Shown: in pieces, positions 45,231 to 57,600 of the stretch
Layout of the letters: each line of letters starts with the position of its first letter
Position numbering within the stretch: the stretch's first letter is position 1
Source: Typha latifolia
Lineage: Eukaryota > Streptophyta > Magnoliopsida > Poales > Typhaceae
Reading direction: 5' to 3'
DNA length: 64,000 bases
Assembly: GCA_019914945.1 (NCBI GenBank)
Contig: CM034103.1
Location: 1,612,001-1,676,000, forward strand
Notes under the pieces: model-generated
Database searches by the model: none
What the model was told of the DNA's origin: nothing
Seen by the model: the letters and a program-made list of their open reading frames with translations, nothing else
Translations under genes and position numbers: made by a program

Positions 45231-47118
45231 CTAGTGAGCATCCTCTTCCTCGCAGAATTTGGTGTACTCCTTTGATCCCATCAGTGAGTCCAGCTCTGAT
45301 GGGTTACTGGGCTTGATCTTGATCATCCATCCATCTTCATATGGACTTGAGTTGATCTAACCAAAGACATTAGTAATAAGAATTACCTCAAAAATAACTT
45401 GTATAGCTTCATTTCTTATTTCATCACTGTCACCTAGAGTTGCTGTTTATTAAAAATCAGAGTCTGCACTTATCATCACCCTCACTTATTCTTGTCGTAA
45501 GAAAATCTTCTCCCTTGATATCTAGATGTAAGTCTAGTCTTTTCGAGTACATTTGCAAGAAGAAGAAAAAAAATACTACCTCGCCGATAGCTGAGAAAGA
45601 ATTCCTATTATATATTATTATTATTGTTATTCTTACTAATAATAACATATATAAGTTATTTATTTTGGATAAACAGGGTTGTCTTTTGCAAATATACCTG
45701 AAAATGTAGGAGTCTGTCTGCAGAATTGTCAAAATAGGAGGTTCTTGATAAGATTAAAAAGAAGAGGATGAGGGTGTCATTAGCTCAATTACCAGCCCGG
45801 GGTTTTCTGTTAGCTTTGAATTGACTTCAATGACTTCACCAGAGATAGGGGAATTAACATCACTTGTAGCTTTCACACTCTCCACTGCTCCAAAACTTCC
45901 ACCTTGTGAAAAAGCCTTACCGGATTCCGGCAGCTCAACGAACACAACCTCTCCAAGATGTTCCTGAATAATATACAGCATTAGCAAAACCAGGAGATAA
46001 ATAACATGTCACTAAGCTATTTAGAAGTCATAGGAGGAGTTCAAGTCTTCATCTTCACATGTCCATTAAAGAGAGGGATTTAATGGTTTTGCCGAAACAA
46101 ATTAATTGTCTTTTTAGTTTTTTAATTGTATCACTGGTTTCAGCACAAATGTTTTGAGTTTCTATAAAGTGAAAGATTTTTTCTGTTTCAAATAATCTTA
46201 AATGTTTTATCTCATCAGCTTCCCTAAGAAGCTTCTCAGAGACATATACCAGCTTATCATAGTTATGAAACTTAGATGAACTCCAGGAGCATGTAGTAAA
46301 AAGTTAAGAATTTATCGATAAAGAGATTATTACCTGGGCATGGTCTGTGATGCCAATGGTAGCAACAGAACCATCATGTTTCACCCACTCATGGGAGGAA
46401 CAATACTTCAAGCCATCTATGACTGCAAGCATACAAAGATTGGTGCTAATGATAAAAGAGTATTCAAGGAAAACAGAAAGGAGTTACAAGTATCAAATAT
46501 TTTGATTCCAAAAGTATTCAGAAAAGTAATTGCTGCAAGAGTGTGAGAAATTTATAGAAGTCTTCATATCTGATTTTGTGAAAAAGCTATAAAGACAAAA
46601 CATTGTGAAATTTGCTGAAGGGAACCAGACCTAGAACTGCAATTGCTTCAGATGATAAAGTTTCTGAGATTAATTAGATCTTCTGAACTTCTAGTAGGCT
46701 CAAATTGTGGGTCTGATTCTTATAATTAAATGACAGATAGACCTGACGAAACTTGGAACACACAACTCCCACTTAAATACCATTATGAATAACTCCAATA
46801 TTAGATTAAATTTTCAGTCACTTTTCTTCTTCTTCTTCTTCTCTAATGCACCACTATATGGTGCAACAAAGATAAAAATATGTGAATAAACCACTGATAA
46901 AACCCTTCTTAGTTAAGTGATAAGTAACTCTGCACCACTTCTTGAGATAATCAACCAGCTAAATGGTGGAGAGAGATAGAGAGACAGAGAGAGCTGAGGA
47001 GAGTGTTACCATTGGAGAAGCATCTGGAGATGGTGTAGGCAGGCAGAGGAGTTCTTCCCCCATTGCAGGACACTCTAAGAGCATTGGCTGCAGAAGAAGC
47101 CCACAGTTTCAGAGCCAT
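45231..47118 (-). CDS. GDCSH: Glycine decarboxylase complex H protein, mitochondrial
   Basis: This is the lipoyl carrier of the glycine cleavage system, shuttling the aminomethyl group between the P, T and L proteins in the mitochondrial matrix; in leaves it serves photorespiration. Minus-strand exons are 47010-47118, 46334-46422, 45793-45963 and 45231-45356 (495 nt, 164 aa), with closing phases. The N-terminus [20 protein letters not shown] is a mitochondrial presequence. The mature protein reads [39 protein letters not shown] and [20 protein letters not shown], and ends [16 protein letters not shown]. The lipoylated lysine is K97 in ESVKATSD. Length and four-exon structure are normal. No organelle-type truncation is seen. 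Confidence 0.95.
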
Positions 47119-48627
47119 TGCTATCTCCTTGCTCTCCTTCTTATCCTCTTCTTATGTTTTCTCAATTTATCTCGAGTGGAGTAGAGAGTTGCGAAGGACA
47201 AGAGAGGATAGAGAGAAAGGAATGGACCGTTAAAGACGTTTGGTGGGTGGATGGGTTGGATTTGGTTGGTTGGTGGATATTGAGAGCCTCATCCTAATTC
47301 GCTTTTGATCGGTTCTTGCCTTCTTGGTGATCCAGATTGCAGCTTAGGCCTTAGAATCCAACTCACCAAGCGGATCCAAACGTGACCAATATTATCAAGT
47401 TATTAATCGGGTTTTGGGTTTTGAGTTTAAACCTAGTATGCTCGAAATCAGACCCGTTAAGGTTTTTGGAATTTTAAAAGTCAATGCTCAAATTTTTTAA
47501 GTGTGTGACATATTTATAAGTTTGGATTAAATATATTTTATCACCTCCACATAGTTATGTTTAAAATTAATTTATCTTTTATATTTTAAAAAAACTTAAA
47601 TTAATTTGTATACTTATGATTAAAGTAAAACTGTATTCTATTAAACTTAACTGAATGATGTCAAAATAATCAAAATACTATATCATGTTTATCCTTTGTA
47701 CTTTACTAAATAATCAAAGTAGTCATGAAGCTCAATTATAGTTGATAAAAGAACTAAAACTTTCATTTTAATCATAAATATATAACCTGATTTTAAAAAA
47801 AAATTAAAATACATAAAAGTAAAATAATTTTAACCATAAGCACACAATGGTAAAATGCATTTAATCCTTTCAAGTTTCATGCAAAATACACATAATATAT
47901 GACTGTCTCAAAGGGACCAAAAAAGAGGTTAAAGATTGTCTTAAAAGGGCTTTAAAGATCCTCTTACCAAGATTTGGGTGTGGGCTGTAACGGAGGGGCT
48001 TTGAGACCCTCATTGCCGAGAAATAGAGAAAAAAAATCATGCGACTTCCATCATCTCTACTGGTATTAACATGAAAATTGTCAGTTTGATTTATAGATAA
48101 AAATCATCGCATTTCTATACAAAAATCTCAATTGAGTATCTGCTCCAAGCATTTCTATACAAATTTGAAAAAACAAAGAGAGAATAGGACGTCTCTTTGT
48201 ACTTGTATAGTTCTCCCAAATTTCACTGAGATTTCCTTTACAAAGAGATAGTACATAAATAAAACTAGCTTCGATGTTAGTTGCAGCAAATTCGTCTGAG
48301 TAATAGATGAACAGGTGTTTCCTTTTTCAGCAGAACAAATGTACCATAAAGCAAAAGGTTGAGACAATTCTCTTCCAAACTTATACACCACTTTACATTT
48401 CCTTAATCCTCATCCTTTTGCGTGATACTGATATAGGAAACCTTGGTTAGTGAAACTTTAGTCATTTCTTAACAATAGATAGTATAGCTGGAAATCGATG
48501 CTGAGATAATTCTTCTGTATCTTTGCATTGTAAGTTACGAACAATGGAGTCTGTGTTTACTACTTGCAGAAATGACTTCTCATCCTTGGGAATAGGTATG
48601 TATGTGCCAACAGATTGAACATGTAAA
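47119..48627. other. H-protein promoter region and NRPC2 3' flank
   Basis: The left part is the leader and promoter of the H-protein gene; no clear TATA box is seen. A MITE-like element lies at 47524-47867. The right part, from about 48100, is probably 3' UTR and flank of NRPC2 on the minus strand. No other gene is seen. Confidence 0.5.
47524..47867. mobile_element. MITE-like element with about 75-bp inverted ends
   Basis: The left end reads GGATTAAATATATTTTATCA. The reverse complement of the right end reads GGATTAAATGCATTTTACCA. The similarity continues through GTTTAAAATTA versus GGTTAAAATTA and the following A/T runs, giving inverted ends of about 75 bp. It is 344 bp and non-coding. TTT on both flanks may be a 3-bp target-site duplication, but this is weak evidence in AT-rich sequence. 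Confidence 0.6.
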
Positions 48628-51600
48628 TTAAGCTTCTGTTAACTTCAGACGCGGAACAACATTCATCGCCTGCAACTCCTGGTGAGACAGAAGGAAAAAG
48701 AATAGCAATTAGTTGATTAGCTTGTAGTCCATGAAGTACAGGTATGAATCTTTCCACAAATTGTCAAAAAACAAAGCCTTTTCCAAAGAAGTTGAAGCTT
48801 CTTCAACTAGCACTCTGACCGTTGTTTAACAGTCATAAATTCGCTCCATATCTTAGCCAATATCAATGGTGGAAGAGATGATGTATTCACTTTTATTATT
48901 GTCATCATTCTAGCCATTTTCCAACAACATAGATTCCGCTGGAGCACAACTCAAATTTGAGAAGGCCCTCAACAAAACCAAAGGTAATCATATAACTGAC
49001 CATTTTAGCTGACATTGACCCCCTCCTGACAGATGGGACCAAATTATCACACTTCATGCTCTTGACGTAAAAAAAGACCTAGAGCTTCTAAATAAATAAA
49101 AAATAAAAAGAAAAAACCCATAAAAACAGAAAACAAAGCAAAACAAAAGACAAGAACTAAATGTATATAAGGTCAAGAGAAGTGATGATGTCCTGTAGTC
49201 ATGTAAACGTCCGGAAACATAAACATGAACATCTATGAACCTCTTATCACGAATTAAAAGCAATCCAATCAGAATACTACCTGAAACAGAAGTTTGCACG
49301 CATATGGCAGTTTCATGGTAGCTATATTTTCTCCACTTTTGCACATTGAGCAAAAGGATGTCTTCAACTTGTGATTGTAGTAACCTAACAAACCACATTT
49401 TCTGCATACCTGGAATAGAAGATCAATCACCTGAATAAAACTTGAAGAGCATAATTAAAATCATAAGAAATAGCAATGCTGCTAACATCTAATGTTCCAA
49501 AATAATAACATTACTGCTGTACTGGTGCGGGTCTAGAAATTGAAAAGTCAGCCACCTTAGATCAACTTTGATGAAACTGAAATATTTTAACCTTTTTCAT
49601 CAGCAGATGAAAAACCTTCATATTTGTGTACTAAAAGAAACTAAAATCTGCTTACGAAAAGTTCAAAGCATTCAAAATGTTCCTTCTTTAACCTAAAGTG
49701 TCAGTCTGGGAGATACACCTTCATGAGCAACATGCCATCCCACAAGAGCTTAGGAGCATATAAAGCAACGGAAGTACAGGATTCATCCATTATCATGGAA
49801 GGGAAATTTTCATGCATACTGTAAGTTTGCACCATACTGGTACATAATACCTAAATAATACTAGCCTTTCCATCGGCAACTGAAAGAACTTCATACTTGT
49901 GTACTAAAGAAAATTGTTTGATGGATCTACACCACGATAGAATCTAATCATTGTAAGATGAGAATTCACTCTAACAAATTTTAGTTGCTCCATTGGAAAT
50001 ATTAAATAAATAGAAAATCAAAGAGGGTGCACTTCTTGAAAAAGCAATGTGATTTGTTTCCCTGCTGGATCACATATAAACTTTAGTCATAGTTTCAACC
50101 AGACTGGTTAAGAATAGTTCCTAATTACATGAGATACCATGTATGCACGATTCTAGATTATATGCATGATGACAGTGAGAGAAACACAGCTTTATAGTTA
50201 AGTACCTGAACTTGATAAGGGTCACTAGATAACATTAGACGTTCGTGGATTAACATGCTAGCACCATATGCTATCAAACAGTCACGTTCCATTTCTCCTA
50301 AACGAAGTCCTGTGACATGGAATGTAGTTATAAGAATGAGAAGGACTGGGTTCATATTTGTTCTACACAGACATGTCAGGTGGACATATCCAAGATCAAA
50401 ATAAAGAATAAACGAGAGCAAACCTCCATCACGACTTCTCCCTTCAGTTGGTTGCCTGGTAAGTGTTACACGTGGTCCTTTAGCTCTAGCATGCATCTTA
50501 TCAAGCACCTGGCAAGGAAAAGAACAGGGGACATTATACAAAATCAAGAAGATTGATTAAACAATTTTTGACCTTCCTAATGGAAAAATGACAAGGATTG
50601 GTGACAAAATGAAGTTCTGATGGACCCTCCGATGACATAAGAATCACAGAAATGAAGTTCTGATGGATCCTATGACAACTTAAGTTCTATGATGGCATCT
50701 GAAGATTTTAAAAGGCACAATAATAATTATCTTGTTCTAAGATGTTATGAAACCACATTCTCCACCACATTTATTATTTGAATTAGCTGTGTGGCAATTG
50801 AAATGTAAATTAAGACATAATTTATTTCTTTCAATATCGAATGGAAGCACTTCAACAGACAAAAAAACTAATTAGGGAGTAATTTAGAGAGTGCATCAGA
50901 GATCACACTAGAATGAGAAAAGGCAAAAGTCTTTTCATGTAAAGGGAGTTTTTTTTTTCATTTTTATCATTTTGCACTTAGTGGTGCTCAAGGGCTGCGC
51001 AGGTTGGGTTCAGGTCGACATTGAGCAGCCTGGTCCATGTCGAAGTTGAAAGGGATTCGACATGAACCAAGGAAGCCCCGCCCATAACAAGGATGTGAAA
51101 TGAGATTTCTGATTTTGACATTTCTTTTGGCAAAAAATTCATTTCTTCTAGCGGTCAAAATCAAAACTAACAGATAACCAAAACCGAAACTTCAAACAAT
51201 GGTTAAAAATAATAAAAAGTCAAGGTGTAAACTGCAATAAACACATAATGAGGATGTGAAATGAGAAATTCCTTTGGTTAAATATGAAAATTGCGGAACA
51301 CTGTTAAGAAAATGTAAAGATGACAATTTCAAACACCCCCTCCTGTATCTTATTGTCCAAGACTGATTGAGGTAAGGTCTATACAAGCATAGCTGCAGTT
51401 AAGCAAGGTTCAAGCTAAACTTGCTTAGTATCAAGATGTGCTAGAAAGCCTAGAACAAGCCAACCGGTGCCCATATTGAACATGTCATAAATGACTAAAT
51501 CAATTGCAATCATAACAGAGGAAAACCTGTAAGCAAATAGTTTCCTGAGTAAATGCAAATGGCAAAAATATATTTACATTATTTTCAGAAAATAAGCCAC

Positions 51601-54600
51601 TTTTAAAAATTTACAGAAATTTCTTTTGAGACTAAGATAGTTCGAAAAGATTCTTCTTAAGCAAATATGACAGCAAAGAAGAAACAGAAAAGTAAACCAT
51701 GATTTTACCATGTGTTTCAACTTTTGGTAGTAGATTGGCCCCATAAATATATATGCTTGAAGTGGATAACCTGTAATGCCTGAACATGAAAACAAAATAT
51801 TAACTTTGGTCCTTGAATCAATATATATGGTAATTATCAAATCTAACTGTGGTTTAAACTTTAAACAAGGCAAGAAGTTCATCTAAGATCATGACCATTC
51901 CAGATGAACAAAAAGAATATAGAACAATCGAAGACTTTAAGAAGATCAATCTTCCTTTGGCCATTACATGGCTATTTGGCTAACTCAAACCTTAAAGACT
52001 CAGATACTTCTAAACCAAAACAAATCTTCTGACTTTTATTCCCAGTTTCCAATGAAACATTAGGATGCTTACTCTGTAGTTGCATTTCTGGCCAATAACA
52101 GATCATTCTCCCTTGACTTTTTGGTTGCAATCTACATATGATAGATAAGCTAAATTTACCAGTAATTTGAAAGGATTTGGCATAACATTGTTGTTGAATT
52201 TACCTCAAGTAATATTCTCCTTTAAATCTTTATTTTTAAGTACATTTTCACTTTCTAAAAGTTGACCAAATACTTTTTTCTCAATGTGCATAATATTACA
52301 AAAAAGAGAAGAAAGACTTAAAAGGACTACCTGAATATAAGAAATCCTTGCCATTGTAGCTAAACCCATGCTTTACAAGTGTATCACTGAAATTTCCATA
52401 AAGGGATTAGCAGATGATCAACGCTGAAGTTTGGTGATAATAGCACGTCAACGTACCTTATGTCTTCCACTTTATCAGCATTGCCACTTGGTTCACCAAA
52501 CGCACTACCATAATGAAATCTACCACAGGATACTCCAGCTTTGCCACCAAGGAGCTCAATCATTTTGCCTATGGTCATTCGACTATGACAGAAGTCACAA
52601 AACAAAAATCAGTCAGAAAATAGTTACTCCTCAGGGAAAAACAGTGCAGGTTAGGGCTTCATATGGTTCCTTTTACGGGTAGTAGGATTATTCAGATCAT
52701 ATGAAGGGTAGTTGAAAAGGATATTGTGTCTACTACTAAAAAGTTCTCATGACTCAAACGCATGATAGCAAGCACAAATCAGGGAATCGTCACTTTTTTA
52801 TGTCCTAAACTATTCCAGAATCAAGGGATTCATATTTGAAAAGAATCTTTACCTTCTTTATCGCCCTAGCTTTGGAGGTGCTGACCCGCAGCAAGGCAGA
52901 TATGACTAAGTGTCATATTGAATATTTTATTCCACAAATCTTGTGCTTCCACTTAAGAACAAGAGAGCAAAATGAAATTGCACAACAAAAGAGCAGTCAC
53001 GTTTCAGGTATATCTTCAAAGGTTGTTGTAGGATCTCTTGCTATTTTATGAAAAGACTTCATGAATCTTTCAAGCTAAAGGCTAAAGTTTTGTGTCTATC
53101 ATAGATTTAGGTCATCTTATTTTGGTCTTAATAAAATACTTCACTAGCTTGATTGTGAAGAAGAAAGACTCGGATCATTTTCTTTCTTTCATTTTTTCCT
53201 TTTTCTTATGAAAGAGGTATAATGGAACTCTTGGTGTCCACCAAGGTGAGTCTTGACCTCCCAAACAAGGAACCAGATGTCTCAACAAGAGACCAAAAAA
53301 AAAAGGACAAATCAACTTAAGCATTTTGATCCTAATTCTATTCAACAATTTGTTTGCACTTATCTGGGACTTCATCAAGTGTGTCAGTGCAAAATATTGT
53401 AATGACAAATTTGTGAGTGCACTAAGTAATTATATGTACAATCTAAAAATTATGTATGATCAATATATATTACTTATGGTCTTATGGAAGAGTGTTATGG
53501 GTGAAAAAATTGAAGATTCAAGTGAAAAGAAGGAAAAAAAAAATCAGAAATTCAGCATTTGTTATAGAATCAGATGAACAGTACCCCCATCTGTAATTTG
53601 TTATAGAATCAGAAGGAAAAGTCATGTTTTACAAAAGGAAAAACAAGTGGTGTCTGGACAGCAGAATTGATTTTAGACTCGGACAAGAGTTTCTTTCGGA
53701 GATTTACTTAGTATAAATTACAGCGGTTCTTCACAGTCTATATAAGGGATCCAGAGGTATTCACAAGGCCAATTGAGCCAATTCTTCTAAGATATCCTTG
53801 AACCCTCACTTGAAGCTTTCAACTTTCTATCAGTTGTAAGGAACTATTTGAGTTCGAATGCTAGTCAAACATCGACCACAAGTTGTAACACATTGGCGGA
53901 GCTGAACCAAAGATTAAGAGACTTCATCCATCCAAAGAAAACTCAAGGAAATTCAAGTTCCAAACTAGAAGAGTTCTTGGTTCTCTCAAGGAGTGTATTT
54001 CAAATCAAGCATGAGGAGCCACTTACATATGCTTGATTGTTTTTTTTTTTTAACATCGGAGATCAATCAAGAGCATCAAAGGAGCTGAATCAAGTTCTTA
54101 TCATCGACATATACCACCAATGACATGTGTGCGATAGGCTGATTTATAGCTCAAGTGCATACCAACAAGAGGTCTTCTATTTCACGAGAATAATTAATCA
54201 CATGAATGCGAACAAGAGATTACAACACGTAAGTATTGGAGTGTCAAGAGAGTTATAAGTAAATCTTATTTCTATTACTTGATGAAATAGATCGATTGGT
54301 TTTGGACAGATCTGTAGTCTTTTTCCTCTCTAAGAGAGAGATCTTCTACATTAAAAATTTATGCCAGTGTGTTTGTTATGTTTTACTTTTCCTACTCTTA
54401 CTCGGCTTTCTCCTTCTTACTTGAATTCGGTTTCTAAAATTCGATTCTAAATTGATTTTTCTAGATCTAATAGGATTCAGTTTCCCTAAATCTAATAGGT
54501 TTTGGTTTTTGACTTTGATTTTCAATATCTATTTAAACCAAGTCAAATTAGAAATCCTATCTCCCTCAAAATTTCAAAGTGATTTTCTTAACACGGACTT

Positions 54601-57600
54601 AAGATCTAAAGATAATAATTCTAAACTGAATCCATCCTTCACTAATAGAAACATTAGTAGAAGTGTAGAACAGAAAAGAGTATATACTTAATGAAGAGAC
54701 TGGAGATCCCATATTAGCAATAAGGAAACTTCTAAAGTAAATATGATAGTCAAGCTATCCAATTAAGTAATACCCAGACCTTGGAAATCCATGTGGATTC
54801 ATGATCAAATCAGGGCATATTCCACGCTCAGAAAAGGGAAAGTCTTCCTGCTGAACTATAGTGCCACAAACACCTTTCTGGCCATGCCTGCTACTAAATT
54901 TGTCACCAACCTGGATGGATAACACATGACAAATTAAAACCAGGTAATCCTATCATCTTGCTGCAAGAAGAAACAACCAAACCACTAAAATTTACTCACT
55001 TCTGGCCTCCGCGTGTGCCGGATGATAAATTTAATGGATAACTTGTCATTTGTATCTGAACATAGCATTACACGATCAACAACAGTAGTTTCACCTTCAG
55101 GGCCTCTGTACATAGCAGGTGTGTCCTTGTAGTCCCTGGGTATTTCAAAGGAACATTGATTATAATCACTTGGATAGAATTTCATCTCCAAAAAGGAAAT
55201 CTAGAACAACCAGACCTCTCTCTCAGAGTACCACTTCTGTCAGAAATATTTACAGGAGTTTGTTTATTTACATAAACATCATGATTGCGAATTATTTCAC
55301 CAGGTGCAGCAATTCCATCAGCATCTAGTATCTGTGAACATTTCATGACTCCTTAGTGTCATAACAGAGAATGGTACAGACCACTCAGATACACAGACAA
55401 TTTGATAAACCATATCATGAAAAAGAAAATTAAGAATCTAAAACACTCTAAAGTCATCCTCCTACTTTCTTGACAAAGAAAAACAACAATTCCAGGCGCA
55501 TCACTAATGTACCACAGATTTTTTGTAAGTATAAAAATTATACTGTGTGAAAAAAAATCTAGATAGAAATGACAATGTCAATAAGTGTTGAATATCATTC
55601 TAATCATCATATACATTTTGTAGTTGCACAATTTTGTGCATAGTTTTAGAGTTATTAGATTTATATATTATCTAACTATCTTATTTCATGGTGACTTTGT
55701 ATAAATAGGGGTCAACCCTTCTTTGATCAAATGTAAAATACAAAATATTTTTCACCACTCTTCTCCTCTCCTCTCTCTTCTCCTTCAACCCAATCTAGGG
55801 AAATCCTACTATCGTTTCATGGTATCAGAACGTCCCGATCTCTAGCTCTCATTCTCCAATAGTCATCTCCCTCTTGGATAGTTTTTCACCATCGTTGAGC
55901 TTGGGAGCTGCCGCCTCACTCCTCGAGCTCGCTAATGCTACAGCAGCCATTGCCGTAGCCTCCATCACCACAGCCACTGCAGCAGCAGCCGCAGCCCCCA
56001 TAGCAACAGCCGTAGCCACCGCAGCCACCGCAGTAGCAGCAGCAGCAACGGCAGCTACAGCTGCCCCTGTTTTCAGCAGCAGCAGCAGCACATCCACTCT
56101 TCCTCGCGAGTTCCTGCAACTGCAGCAGCAGAAGCAGCAACGGTAGTCGCAACTGCCTCTGTTTTCAGCAGCAGCACAGGCATCAGTCTCCTTCCTCTTC
56201 TTAGTTCAGAAGCAACAGTGCAGCAACCACCCTTCAAGATGTTGTTCTTGATCGAGTTGCCTTTCATCTCCTTTAATTCTGACAGCTCGACACCACTGTT
56301 TTGGCTAGCGCCCACCAAGTGTTCGACGAAAGTTCCCCGCCTCCACAGCCCTTCTTTTTTGCAGTTCTTTTATTCTACACCTGCAGCATTATATTTTCAC
56401 CTACTTCCCACCAAGTATTCGACGGAAATTCATTGTATTCTCACTTTCTGCTGTTCTGTTCAAAACTTCCACTCACCAAGTGTTCGACGAAAGACTTGAG
56501 TGGGCTAAGTGGAAAATCTTACATCACTCTCAAGGTGGCTAATCAATTGCCGTACCTTCTAATGGCATCTTATGTTCCGTTCGGTCGTGAGAGTGTAACA
56601 TTAGTCGATTTTCTATTTGTCATCGACTGGGATTGGATCACATGGGCATCTTCTATTGAGATAGTCCTCCGCGGGCGACATCTTCTCGGGCACATTGACG
56701 GCATCTCTACGGGATGTGCTCCCCTTCGCACTATCATTCAAACCACCACTGTGACCTCTACTGAGTCTAACACACCCAAGGTTGTTTAGTCGGAGGTTCC
56801 GTCTGCGAAGTATGATGAGTGGGAGCTACGTGACATGGAGGTTTGCACCTACCTCATCTTGCAGGTTGATCGGTCGTTTCAACCTCAGCTTCAGACCTTG
56901 TCTTCTGCTCAGGCCATTTGGGCTCATCTTAGTCGTCGATTTGTTCAATCGAGTCTGATGCGTTGCTTTAAGCTCCGCCGCGATGCTAAGGAGGTCAGAC
57001 AAGGTCAGCTCTCTATCTAGGACTTTTACGCCCGCATGACTGACATATGGCGTGAGCTTACATCAATGGAGCTCACTTTCAGCCACCCCTTTGACTCGAT
57101 GTCCGCTCAGCGCCACCGTGACGAGGATCATCTGATGGATTTCCTAAATGCTCTTTGTCCGGAATTTGGGGATCTAACTCGTCATTTATTGCATCGCTCC
57201 ACTCTGCCGAGCCTGGACAGTGCCATAGCTGAGTTACAGGTTGAGGAGCTTAGGCAGCGTCTTACACCACCTTCTGTAGCCATAGAGTGTGCTTAGTGTT
57301 GCTCTTGCTCCTATATCAGTCACGTCTGATATTTCGACTGCTGCTCGCGTCACTCATGTGCTTAGACGAGATCACCACTCATCGCATCCTATGTGCACTC
57401 ATTGTGGTCGTCCTGGCCATCTTGCCGCTCGCTGCTATCGACTTCATCCTAAGCTTGTTCCCCGTTCTGGCAAAGAGGGGATCAAACAAGGACAGAAGTC
57501 GTCACTTAGCTTCCTCTACCGTTGCACCAAATACCAGTCCATCTGATCACTCCAGCAATCTCACCTTCAGCAGTGCGCAGCTCCAGCAGATTCAGCAGCT

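Noticed and set aside
55139..55191. N-terminal extension of the NRPC2 exon ([12 protein letters not shown]...)
   Set aside because: The acceptor at 55136/55135 gives the correct phase with the preceding exon; the extension would put the join out of frame.
55849..56152. Ala-, Gly- and Cys-rich ORFs on both strands
   Set aside because: Translations of a GCN repeat in the copia leader.
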